Of a DNA stretch of 5,126 nt, positions 1 through 5,126 are shown in pieces. The notes below the pieces were generated by a model. It had not been told where the DNA came from. It worked only from the letters and a program-made list of their open reading frames with translations, and made no database searches. Source of the stretch: an uncultured Veillonella sp. GTDB taxonomy: Bacteria > Bacillota > Negativicutes > Veillonellales > Veillonellaceae. The stretch's first letter is position 1, and each line of letters starts with the position of its first letter. The translations under genes were made by a program, and so were the position numbers. The stretch spans positions 1 through 5,126 of the forward strand of contig URPT01000117.1 in assembly GCA_900549845.1 (NCBI GenBank). The letters run 5' to 3'.

Positions 1-1
1 G

Positions 2-1192
2 GTTCTTGAAGATATTCATATGAATATTGAAAAGCGCCTAACAGATGATATCGGTGAAGCCGGTGGGCGCTTACATACAGGCCGTAGCCGTAATGACCAA
101 TGTGCAGTAGATTTGCACATGTACGTGCGTAAAGCCGTAGTAGAAATGGGCGAGCTCATCGTAGATATGCAAAAAGCTCTCATCGAAACGGCTGAAAAAT
201 ACAGTGATGTTATCATGCCTGGTTATACGCATTTACAACGGGCGCAACCTGTATTATTTGGTCATCATATGATGGCATACTTCTCTATGCTAGAACGCGA
301 CTTTGACCGTTTGTTGATGGTCTTCAAACACGCAGACATCATGCCACTTGGTGCAGGGGCCTTAGCAGGTTCTACATACGGTATTGATCAAACCTATACG
401 CAAAAGCTACTCGGCTTCTCTCGTATTTACGAAAATAGTATGGATGCCGTATCCGACCGTGACTATGTAGTTGAATTCTTGTCCTTTGCATCTCTTGTGA
501 TGATGCACTTGAGCCGCCTTAGCGAAGAATTGATTTTGTGGTCTACCAATGAGTTTAACTTCATTGAACTCGATGATGCTCATTGCACAGGCTCTAGCAT
601 TATGCCACAAAAGAAAAATCCTGACGTATGTGAACTTGTTCGTGGTAAAACAGGTCGTACCTATGGTCACTTGTTAGGTTTATTAACTACATTAAAAGGC
701 TTGCCACTTACCTATAATAAAGATATGCAAGAGGATAAAGAGGGCATTTTTGATGCTATCGATACAGTACACTTTGCATTGTCCATTAATGCGGCTATGG
801 TCCGCGGTATGAAGGTCAATGGGGCGCATATGAAAGCTGTCCTCGATGATGACTTCTCTAATGCTACAGATATGGCCGATTACCTTGCGAAAAAAGGCGT
901 TCCATTCCGTGAAGCTCACGAAATCGTAGGTAATGCTGTACATCATTGTATTGAAAAAGGTTGCGTATTGCTTGATTTATCCGTTGAGGATTTCAAAGCT
1001 ATATCCGACCATTTTGATGCAGATATCCTTGATGCCATTTCCATCGAAGCTTGCATAGCTGGCCGTAATAACTATTCTGGTACTGCTCCAGAATGTGTGG
1101 AAAGACAACGGAACAATGGTAAAGCTATTATCGCCGGAGAAGAAAAACAAATTGCTCAGTGGAAAGCAATTGTTGAATCTGTGCAAGCATAA
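2..1192 (+). CDS. argH: Argininosuccinate lyase, 5'-truncated by window edge
   Basis: Cytoplasmic enzyme that splits argininosuccinate into arginine and fumarate, the last step of arginine synthesis. The frame is open from base 2, and the first residues (VLEDIHMNIE) already match the interior of ArgH, so the ATG at 20 is an internal methionine and the true start lies upstream. I see 396 residues; the family is usually about 460, so roughly 65-80 N-terminal residues are missing. Numbering from the first full codon: substrate-binding TGRSRNDQ at 26-33, GYTHLQRAQP with the active-site histidine at 77, and the fumarase/aspartase-superfamily signature GSSIMPQKKN at 197-206, whose flexible loop carries the catalytic serine. 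The C-terminal GTAPECVERQ is also typical. All visible key residues are intact, so the enzyme should be active. argG often precedes argH but would lie outside the window. A terminator follows about 95 bases downstream. Identification is essentially certain. Confidence 0.97.
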   Translation, partial: VLEDIHMNIEKRLTDDIGEAGGRLHTGRSRNDQCAVDLHMYVRKAVVEMGELIVDMQKALIETAEKYSDVIMPGYTHLQRAQPVLFGHHMMAYFSMLERDFDRLLMVFKHADIMPLGAGALAGSTYGIDQTYTQKLLGFSRIYENSMDAVSDRDYVVEFLSFASLVMMHLSRLSEELILWSTNEFNFIELDDAHCTGSSIMPQKKNPDVCELVRGKTGRTYGHLLGLLTTLKGLPLTYNKDMQEDKEGIFDAIDTVHFALSINAAMVRGMKVNGAHMKAVLDDDFSNATDMADYLAKKGVPFREAHEIVGNAVHHCIEKGCVLLDLSVEDFKAISDHFDADILDAISIEACIAGRNNYSGTAPECVERQRNNGKAIIAGEEKQIAQWKAIVESVQA

Positions 1193-1286
1193 CTGCTTTA
1201 GTAAGCCTAATGTTTTGATTTAGGGACACATCCTGTATAAGAGTAACATTCAGAGTCATAGTTACTTGTGTCATTGAAAATTTAAG

Positions 1287-1360
1287 ATCGATATACATAT
1301 AAGTCTTATGTTAAAGCGCTTTATATTAACCTTTAAGCTTATGTGTATATCGATTTTTTT
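1287..1360 (+). terminator. Intrinsic terminator after argH, long stem
   Basis: The arms 1287-1303 and 1338-1354 pair over 17 bp with one G-U wobble and are followed by seven T residues (1354-1360). The 34-base loop contains a further small self-complementary element (AAAGCGCTTT). The stem is longer and more AT-rich than a typical terminator, but the position just downstream of argH and the T-run support termination of the argH transcript. Confidence 0.8.
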
Positions 1361-1696
1361 ATTTGAATGATAGATAATTTCTAGAAAAGAGTTATTCTAA
1401 TTGATAAATTACTATTAAAATGGTGTAAATTTATGTACGTATACAGTGGACTGCTCGAAAACAATAGTCTTGTACTACGACACTATAATCATGATAGATA
1501 GTAAAAATCACATATATACACAGAATAAAATGGGGTAAAAATATACCCTGTCATTGATAAAATGAGTTCTGTTCGTTTTAGATGATAAATTAACTATAAT
1601 TTATTCAATTCGTGTAATAATGCTTGTCCGCCAATAAAGTACTTTCATTTTGGGTTCATAGGTGTTATTATTTAACTCGTAATAAGAATAAAAACG

Positions 1697-1739
1697 GTAA
1701 ATTCACATTCAAGCCCATCACAGCACGAACTGAATTTAC
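1697..1739 (+). repeat. 9-bp perfect inverted repeat upstream of potE
   Basis: GTAAATTCA at 1697-1705 and TGAATTTAC at 1731-1739 are exact reverse complements separated by 25 bases. Related half-sites recur at 1761-1767 and 1780-1787. The repeat could be a leader RNA hairpin or a protein-binding site. The TGAAT/ATTCA cores resemble ARG-box half-sites of ArgR, but their order and spacing do not match the ArgR consensus, so I do not call it an ARG box. Confidence 0.5.
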
Positions 1740-1760
1740 TTAGCGGTATATTATATTTAA

Positions 1761-1800
1761 GTGAATTATGGACGAGAAAAAATTCACCTTTCGAAAGGGG
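1761..1800 (+). promoter_or_regulatory. potE translation-initiation region with SD-covering palindrome
   Basis: GTGAATT (1761-1767) and AATTCAC (1781-1787) form a 7-bp inverted repeat with a 13-base loop. Directly adjoining it is the 12-base palindrome CCTTTCGAAAGG (1787-1798), which overlaps the Shine-Dalgarno sequence GAAAGGGG (1793-1800), 8 bases before the potE ATG. In RNA the palindrome can form a CCTT/AAGG stem with a TCGA tetraloop, partly hiding the ribosome binding site. The ribosome binding site fixes the potE start. The regulatory role is inferred from structure only. Confidence 0.5.
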
Positions 1801-1808
1801 ATTGATAC

Positions 1809-3140
1809 ATGAAAACCACCGCTAAAAAAATGTCTGTATTCCAGCTAACCACAATGGTAGCAGCCAATATGCTAGGAGCTGGGATCATTATGTTACCAAC
1901 TAATTTGGCTCAAGTTGGTACTATTTCAGTTTTATCTTGGCTCGTAACAGCTGTGGGTGCGCTTTTGTTAGCGTATATTTTTGCTCAAGCGGGTATGTTC
2001 TCTCAGATTAGAGGGGGCATGGGCGGTTATGCAGAACACCGCTTCGGTAAAACTGGACATTTTATGGCGAGCTATGCTTACAGCATATCTCTCATCATTG
2101 CTAATATCGCCATCGCGGTATCTGCCGTAGGTTATGGCGCAGCTTTCTTTGGTGTTGACCTTAATGCAACACAAACAAGCCAAGTAACAATTGTACTTTT
2201 GTGGTTTGCAGCGATTTTGAACTTCCGTGGTAATCGCTTCACAGGTCGACTCAGCAACATGACTATTTGGGGCTCTATTGTGCCGGTTTTATTAATTGGT
2301 ACAATCGGCTGGTATTGGTTTGATCCATCTATTTATTGGGCGGCATGGAACCCAAATGATCTTCCGCTTTATGATGCGGTAAAACAATCTATTTCCCTAA
2401 CTTTATGGGGCTTCCTAGGGTTTGAGTCCGCAGCGGCTAATGCTGATGCTGTTGAGAATCCAAAGAAAAACGTACCTATCGCAACTGTGGCAGGTACATT
2501 AGCAGTGGCAGTGGTTTACATCTTGTCCACAAATGTTATGGCCGGTATCGTGCCTAACATCGACTTATTAAATTCTAACGCACCATTCGGTTTGACATTT
2601 GTATACATGTTCAATGATACAATTGCAAACATCGTGATGGCTGCAATGGTTATTTCTTGCTTTGGCGCTTTACTTTGCTGGCAATTCACATTGTCCCGCG
2701 TATTTAAAAGCGCAGCGGAACATGGTTACTTCCCTAAAGTATTCGCTCGTGTAAATAGTAATGATGCTCCTGTTCGTGGCGTATTCATTCTACTCGCTGT
2801 TGAAACATTACTTACATTGTTCACTGCAAGTGATTCCTTGCGTGAGCAATTTGAAGTATTGGTAAACTTGGCGGTTGTAACTAACGTAGTACCATATGTA
2901 TTGTGCATCTTAGCAGTACCTACAATGATGCGTATGGCTGGTGTAGCTGAAAGCCGTATTAAACGTTCCAACTATATGTTCGGTGCAGGCGTTCTTTACT
3001 GCTTATATGCTATCTATGCATGTGGCGTTGATGCTATGATTGGTAGTGCAGTAGCAGTTAGCATTGGTCTTGTGATCTATGTTTTGCGTAAAGCGTGGGC
3101 TACACGCAAAGCGCACCGCTTACAACAAAGCATCGATTAA
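1809..3140 (+). CDS. potE: Putrescine:ornithine antiporter, APC superfamily
   Basis: Inner-membrane amino acid/polyamine antiporter of 443 residues; E. coli PotE has 439. Similarity to remembered E. coli PotE runs end to end: GAGIIMLP at 23-30 in the first membrane segment, GGMGGYAE at 69-76, SWLVTAVG, ISAVGYG-like AVSAVGYG, STNVMAGIVPN at 240-250, NAPFGL, GYFPKVFARV and VLVNLAVVTN at 350-359. Twelve hydrophobic segments are expected. Residues equivalent to E. coli Glu77, Trp201, Glu207, Trp292 and Tyr425, reported to matter for putrescine transport, appear conserved at 76, 200, 206, 291 and 424. The equivalents of Cys62, Cys210 and Cys286 are Ala, Ala and Phe. The match to PotE is clearly better than to lysine:cadaverine CadB. 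The ATG has a strong ribosome binding site. The gene stands alone between terminators, without the ornithine decarboxylase gene speF that often accompanies it. The exact substrate pair is inferred from homology. Confidence 0.9.
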   Translation: MKTTAKKMSVFQLTTMVAANMLGAGIIMLPTNLAQVGTISVLSWLVTAVGALLLAYIFAQAGMFSQIRGGMGGYAEHRFGKTGHFMASYAYSISLIIANIAIAVSAVGYGAAFFGVDLNATQTSQVTIVLLWFAAILNFRGNRFTGRLSNMTIWGSIVPVLLIGTIGWYWFDPSIYWAAWNPNDLPLYDAVKQSISLTLWGFLGFESAAANADAVENPKKNVPIATVAGTLAVAVVYILSTNVMAGIVPNIDLLNSNAPFGLTFVYMFNDTIANIVMAAMVISCFGALLCWQFTLSRVFKSAAEHGYFPKVFARVNSNDAPVRGVFILLAVETLLTLFTASDSLREQFEVLVNLAVVTNVVPYVLCILAVPTMMRMAGVAESRIKRSNYMFGAGVLYCLYAIYACGVDAMIGSAVAVSIGLVIYVLRKAWATRKAHRLQQSID

Positions 3141-3160
3141 TTGAATAACTCTCGTCTTAT

Positions 3161-3193
3161 AAGAGGCTGTTACTAGGTAATAGCCTCTTTTTT
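3161..3193 (+). terminator. Intrinsic terminator after potE
   Basis: The arms 3161-3173 and 3177-3189 pair over 13 bp (one G-U) with a TAG loop, and six T residues (3188-3193) end the structure. It begins 20 bases after the potE stop codon. It is a textbook rho-independent terminator and makes potE a single-gene transcript on its 3' side. Confidence 0.93.
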
Positions 3194-3488
3194 GCATGTA
3201 TTTTAAACCGTATATTGGGTTCAGCTTTTTTGGTAGACTTATCCTTTGATCGTTGAGTTACTAAATACGTATTAGGAGGAGATTAATAAATTTTTATTTT
3301 ATATAAGGAAATATTATATGGCTCTTTATTATCACATTTTTTAATATATATACATCTATATACAGTCTATGCTTTAAAAATTATATATATAAAGGTATTT
3401 TCAGAGGTTTATACATAAAATTGACAATTATCACTAATCGATATTTTTTATTAGTATAAAAATTATATTGATTTTACTAAATATAATG
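3194..3488. other. Very AT-rich intergenic stretch, no gene seen
   Basis: No supported gene in about 295 bases. It contains an orphan Shine-Dalgarno-like AGGAGGAG near 3274 with no ATG, GTG or TTG behind it. There is also a tiny ATG reading frame, 3318-3344 (MALYYHIF), preceded by AAGGAA. A TTGACA hexamer at 3421-3426 has only a poor -10 (TATTTT, 15-base spacer), and a TATAAT at 3482-3487 lacks a -35. These may be remnants of a decayed gene or chance signals in AT-rich DNA. Confidence 0.5.
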
Positions 3489-3505
3489 ATACCCCTAAGG
3501 GGTAT
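3489..3505. promoter_or_regulatory. 17-base palindrome, candidate metal-sensor operator
   Basis: ATACCCCTAAGGGGTAT is a perfect palindrome with 8-bp arms around one central base, lying 5 bases upstream of the -35 hexamer at 3511. The pattern TA + C-run / G-run + TA resembles operators of the CsoR/RcnR family, copper-, nickel/cobalt- or persulfide-sensing repressors. The placement next to a promoter for a probable metal importer agrees with that, but the regulator gene is not in the window and the assignment is inference. It is too short and lacks a T-run, so it is not a terminator. Confidence 0.5.
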
Positions 3506-3510
3506 ATGTA

Positions 3511-3539
3511 TTGCAAACATAATATTAATATAGTATATT
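3511..3539 (+). promoter_or_regulatory. Promoter for riboswitch and nik-type operon
   Basis: TTGCAA (3511-3516) and TATATT (3534-3539) are spaced by 17 bases, a good sigma-A-type promoter. A perfect TATAAT overlaps just downstream (3540-3545), but the spacing to this -35 is too long. Transcription would begin around 3546-3552, just ahead of the riboswitch aptamer. No other promoter is evident between here and the first permease gene. Confidence 0.7.
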
Positions 3540-3567
3540 TATAATCGATAAAAATGAATAAACTAAT

Positions 3568-3735
3568 GAGTGTCGGTATTACCGAGCGTAAAAGAGGAAA
3601 ATGGGTGGAAATCCCATACTATGCAAATAGCTGTAATGAGGAGCAAGGTTTCATTATAGGGTCACTGGGAAACTGGGAAGGCCGAAATGTTGCGATGAAT
3701 CATGAGTCAGAAAGCCTGCTCTAGTTAGCATGGTA
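3568..3735 (+). promoter_or_regulatory. Cobalamin (B12) riboswitch aptamer
   Basis: RNA element that binds cobalamin and controls the genes behind it. Conserved blocks appear in the right order: AAAGAGGAAA (3591-3600); the P3 hairpin ATGGG/CCCAT enclosing TGGAAAT (3601-3617); AGCTGTAAT (3629-3637); a P5-like stem TAATGA/TCATTA (3634-3639 with 3651-3656); GTCACTGG (3661-3668) and CTGGGAAGGCC (3673-3683); CGATGAATCATGAGTCAG (3693-3710); and the B12-box GAGTCAGAAAGCCTGCTC (3704-3721). GAGC (3584-3587) can pair with GCTC (3718-3721) to close the core. The exact ends are uncertain by 10-20 bases. A terminator follows, so the likely mechanism is B12-induced premature termination, giving low transporter expression when B12 is plentiful. 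The class (adenosyl- or methyl/aquocobalamin-preferring) cannot be decided from what I see. Confidence 0.9.
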
Positions 3736-3756
3736 TGTATATACCGTGTTTAATTT

Positions 3757-3784
3757 AGGTTAGTCAGGTGGACTAACCTTTTTT
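3757..3784 (+). terminator. Riboswitch expression-platform terminator
   Basis: GGTTAGTC (3758-3765) and GACTAACC (3771-3778) form a perfect 8-bp stem, extended by an A-T pair, with a 5-base loop and six T residues (3779-3784). It sits between the B12 aptamer and the first permease gene, about 100 bases before the ATG, as expected for a transcription attenuator. A weak competing pairing is GTTAG (3724-3728) with CTAAC (3773-3777), which would disrupt the terminator. Confidence 0.9.
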
Positions 3785-3884
3785 GTCGTTTTCCTATATG
3801 CACCTCTGCTATATCGGGAGGATAAGTATATTAGTTGTTCATTTAGATTATTGTAGTATTTAGAGAGTATAGGAGGAGGCGCCT

Positions 3885-4823
3885 ATGGGCAAACGCTTTG
3901 CTAAACAGCTAGGTCAATTCATTGTTACACTGTTTGGCATTACTTTTTTAACATTTTGTCTCACGTATTTAGCACCAGGCGATCCAGTTACGATGTTACT
4001 AGAAACGGCAGATACTATCGTGTCTCAGGAGCTTATCGATGAAACTCGAGCTCAGCTTGGGTTAGATAAACCGTTTATAGTGCAATATGCAAACTGGGTT
4101 GTGAATGCTGCACAAGGTGACTTAGGGATGAGTTACTCTGCTAAAAAGCCTGTTGTAGATCGTATGTTGGAGGCTTTGCCAGGGACAGTTATGCTAGCAG
4201 GTACATCATTAGTATTTACATTGCTCTATGCATTGCCGGCAGGGATTATAAGCGCCTTAAATCGAAACAAATGGATCGACTATCTGTTGCGCGTTGCTTC
4301 CTTTGTAGGCGTGTCTATGCCATCATTCTGGTTAGGCCTTGTACTGATTTATATCTTTGGCCTTAAATTAGGACTTGTTCCTATTGCATCTTCTCGTGTA
4401 ACTCCTATCGGTGTAATTCTACCAGCCGTTACATTAGCTGTTGTAGTCGGGTCCAAGTACATGCGCCAAGTTCGTCTCGTTATTCTTGAAGAAATGCAAA
4501 AGGATTATGTTATCGGCGCACGTGCTCGTGGTGTGAGTGAGATGAAAATTTTATTCGGTCATATTTTGCCTAATGCAGTATTACCACTTATCACTATACT
4601 GGGCGTTGTTATCGGTTGGTTATTAGGCGGTGTTGCAGTTATTGAAATGGTATTCTCCTGGCCTGGCCTTGGGAATATGGCAGTATATGCCATTACCATG
4701 CGCGACTATCCATTGATCGAAGGTTTTGTGTTGTGGGTTGCCTTAGCATATATGTGTATTAATGCATTAGTTGATGCGTCATATATCTTGTTAGACCCTA
4801 GATTAAAAAGGGAGAGAGCATAA
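3885..4823 (+). CDS. nikB: ABC importer permease, NikB/OppB/DppB type
   Basis: Inner-membrane subunit of a nickel/peptide-type ABC importer, 312 residues (E. coli NikB has 314). It shows a first membrane helix at about 9-30 ending in APGDP, an external segment with LGLDKPFIVQY (58-68), five more hydrophobic segments from about 100 to 303, FVGVSMPSFWLGL (140-152), the ATPase-contacting EAA loop ARARGVSEMKILFGHILPN (212-230), and the family C-terminus LLDPRLKRE. The start is set by AGGAGGAGG at 3871-3879, 5 bases before ATG. It is the first gene behind a B12 riboswitch, and its stop overlaps the next permease start. Sequence alone cannot separate nickel, cobalt, metallophore and peptide importers. 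The riboswitch makes cobalt or a cobalt complex the most plausible cargo. The GVSMPxFWL and DYPLIE segments recall NikB, so the symbol is given with moderate confidence. Confidence 0.75.
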   Translation: MGKRFAKQLGQFIVTLFGITFLTFCLTYLAPGDPVTMLLETADTIVSQELIDETRAQLGLDKPFIVQYANWVVNAAQGDLGMSYSAKKPVVDRMLEALPGTVMLAGTSLVFTLLYALPAGIISALNRNKWIDYLLRVASFVGVSMPSFWLGLVLIYIFGLKLGLVPIASSRVTPIGVILPAVTLAVVVGSKYMRQVRLVILEEMQKDYVIGARARGVSEMKILFGHILPNAVLPLITILGVVIGWLLGGVAVIEMVFSWPGLGNMAVYAITMRDYPLIEGFVLWVALAYMCINALVDASYILLDPRLKRERA

Positions 4824-5126
4824 TGGCAGAATTTATTCAAAAACATAAATTGTTCTCTTTCTATAGCGCCTTGATGATTGTGGTAGTTCTCATAGCTATA
4901 TTTGCACCATGGCTTGCTCCGGGTGATGCTTTTAGCTCAAATCTGAGTCAAGCATTACAAGCGCCAAGTAGTCAACATTGGTTTGGTACAGATAAGCTTG
5001 GTCGTGATGTATTGTCTCGCATCATTTATGGTACACAGTTATCCTTGTTTATGGGTGTCAGTATCGTTGTTATCATGGTAAGCATTGGTACTATTATCGG
5101 TGCTGTAGCTGGTTATTTCGGCGGGA
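4823..5126 (+). CDS. nikC: ABC importer permease, NikC/OppC/DppC type, 3'-truncated by window edge
   Basis: Second inner-membrane permease, expected to pair with the preceding NikB-like protein. Only 101 residues are visible; full-length members have about 270-300. Residues 12-33 form the first membrane helix (IAIFAPWLAPGD), followed by the family hallmark HWFGTDKLGRDVLSRIIYG (52-70) and a second hydrophobic segment from about 73 that opens the transmembrane domain. The ATG overlaps the nikB stop codon (TAATG), and AGGGAGAG at 4809-4816 serves as its ribosome binding site, which points to translational coupling and equal production of the two permeases. The EAA loop lies beyond the window. 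Genes for the ATPases and a substrate-binding protein would be expected further downstream. Family assignment is firm; the nickel/cobalt assignment depends on context. Confidence 0.75.
   Translation, partial: MAEFIQKHKLFSFYSALMIVVVLIAIFAPWLAPGDAFSSNLSQALQAPSSQHWFGTDKLGRDVLSRIIYGTQLSLFMGVSIVVIMVSIGTIIGAVAGYFGG

Larger units (their letters stand above)
1361..1808 (+). other. AT-rich leader region upstream of potE
   Basis: About 450 bases without a convincing gene. A 22-codon ORF (1433-1501, MYVYSGLLENN...) has no good ribosome binding site. TATAAT hexamers occur at 1484-1489 and 1595-1600, and TATATT at 1747-1752 and 1752-1757, but none has a good -35 box at 16-18 bases, so I cannot place the potE promoter. 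A small inverted repeat GGGTA/TACCC lies at 1533-1548. The last 110 bases hold stronger inverted repeats, listed separately. The length and structure suggest a regulated leader, but this is inference. Confidence 0.5.

Noticed and set aside
20..22. ATG at 20 as the argH start codon
   Set aside because: The upstream in-frame codons encode VLEDIH, which belongs to the conserved ArgH interior, and about 65-80 family residues would be missing.
407..1186. Minus-strand open frames within argH (407-670, 692-946, 977-1186)
   Set aside because: They lie antisense to a clearly functional argH and have no recognisable protein content, so they are coding shadows.
1242..1266. AGTAAC/GTTACT hairpin after argH
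   Set aside because: It has a 6-bp stem without a T-run, so it is not a terminator and shows no other sign of function.
1433..1501. 22-codon ORF MYVYSGLLENN... in the argH-potE gap
   Set aside because: It has no clear ribosome binding site, does not resemble any protein I recognise, and is short enough to arise by chance.
1731..1787. TGAAT/ATTCA half-sites as ArgR ARG boxes
   Set aside because: ARG boxes need TGAAT and ATTCA in that order about 4 bases apart. Here the spacing is 15 bases in one case and the order is reversed in the other.
1968..2971. Minus-strand open frames within potE (1968-2183 and 2726-2971)
   Set aside because: They are antisense shadows of a well-conserved membrane protein gene with no family resemblance of their own.
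3328..3434. ATTATCAC repeated at 3328-3335 and 3427-3434 as Fur/Zur-like sites
   Set aside because: These are single 8-base half-sites without the palindromic partner such operators need, in very AT-rich DNA.
3421..3447. TTGACA as a second promoter upstream of the riboswitch
   Set aside because: The only -10-like hexamer (TATTTT) sits at a 15-base spacing and is a poor match; the TTGCAA/TATATT pair downstream is much better.

Overview
The window looks like part of the chromosome of a low-GC, anaerobe-type bacterium of the Firmicutes. Coding regions have moderate GC, intergenic DNA is very AT-rich, Shine-Dalgarno sites are strong and intrinsic terminators end in T-runs. My best guess is the class Negativicutes, close to Veillonella. 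This rests on the general look of the proteins and on the mix of arginine synthesis, polyamine antiport and cobalamin-controlled transport. It is not proven by any marker gene.

Layout, all on the + strand. (1) Positions 2-1192 hold the 3' part of argH, argininosuccinate lyase, with its start outside the window. It is followed by a long hairpin terminator. (2) Positions 1361-1808 are an AT-rich leader without a convincing gene. Its last 110 bases carry four mutually complementary TGAAT/ATTCA-type half-sites and a palindrome covering the ribosome binding site. (3) Positions 1809-3140 encode a PotE-type putrescine:ornithine antiporter, closed by a compact intrinsic terminator. (4) Positions 3194-3488 are very AT-rich and hold no gene I can support. 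(5) Positions 3489-3784 form a control region: a perfect 17-base palindrome resembling CsoR/RcnR-family metal-sensor operators, a good sigma-A-type promoter, a cobalamin (B12) riboswitch aptamer and an intrinsic terminator as its expression platform. (6) From 3885 to the window end lie two overlapping genes for the inner-membrane permeases of a NikBC/OppBC/DppBC-type ABC importer; the second is cut by the window edge.

How it fits together. ArgH makes arginine and PotE exchanges ornithine (an arginine-pathway intermediate) for putrescine, so the first half is loosely an arginine/polyamine neighbourhood, but each gene has its own terminator. In the second half, B12 would be expected to shut off the ABC importer by premature termination. 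This suggests that the importer brings in cobalt, or another B12-related substrate, rather than ordinary peptides. The palindrome upstream hints at a second, metal-responsive layer of control. The most interesting part of the window is this combined operator, riboswitch and transporter unit. No substrate-binding protein gene lies between the riboswitch and the permeases.
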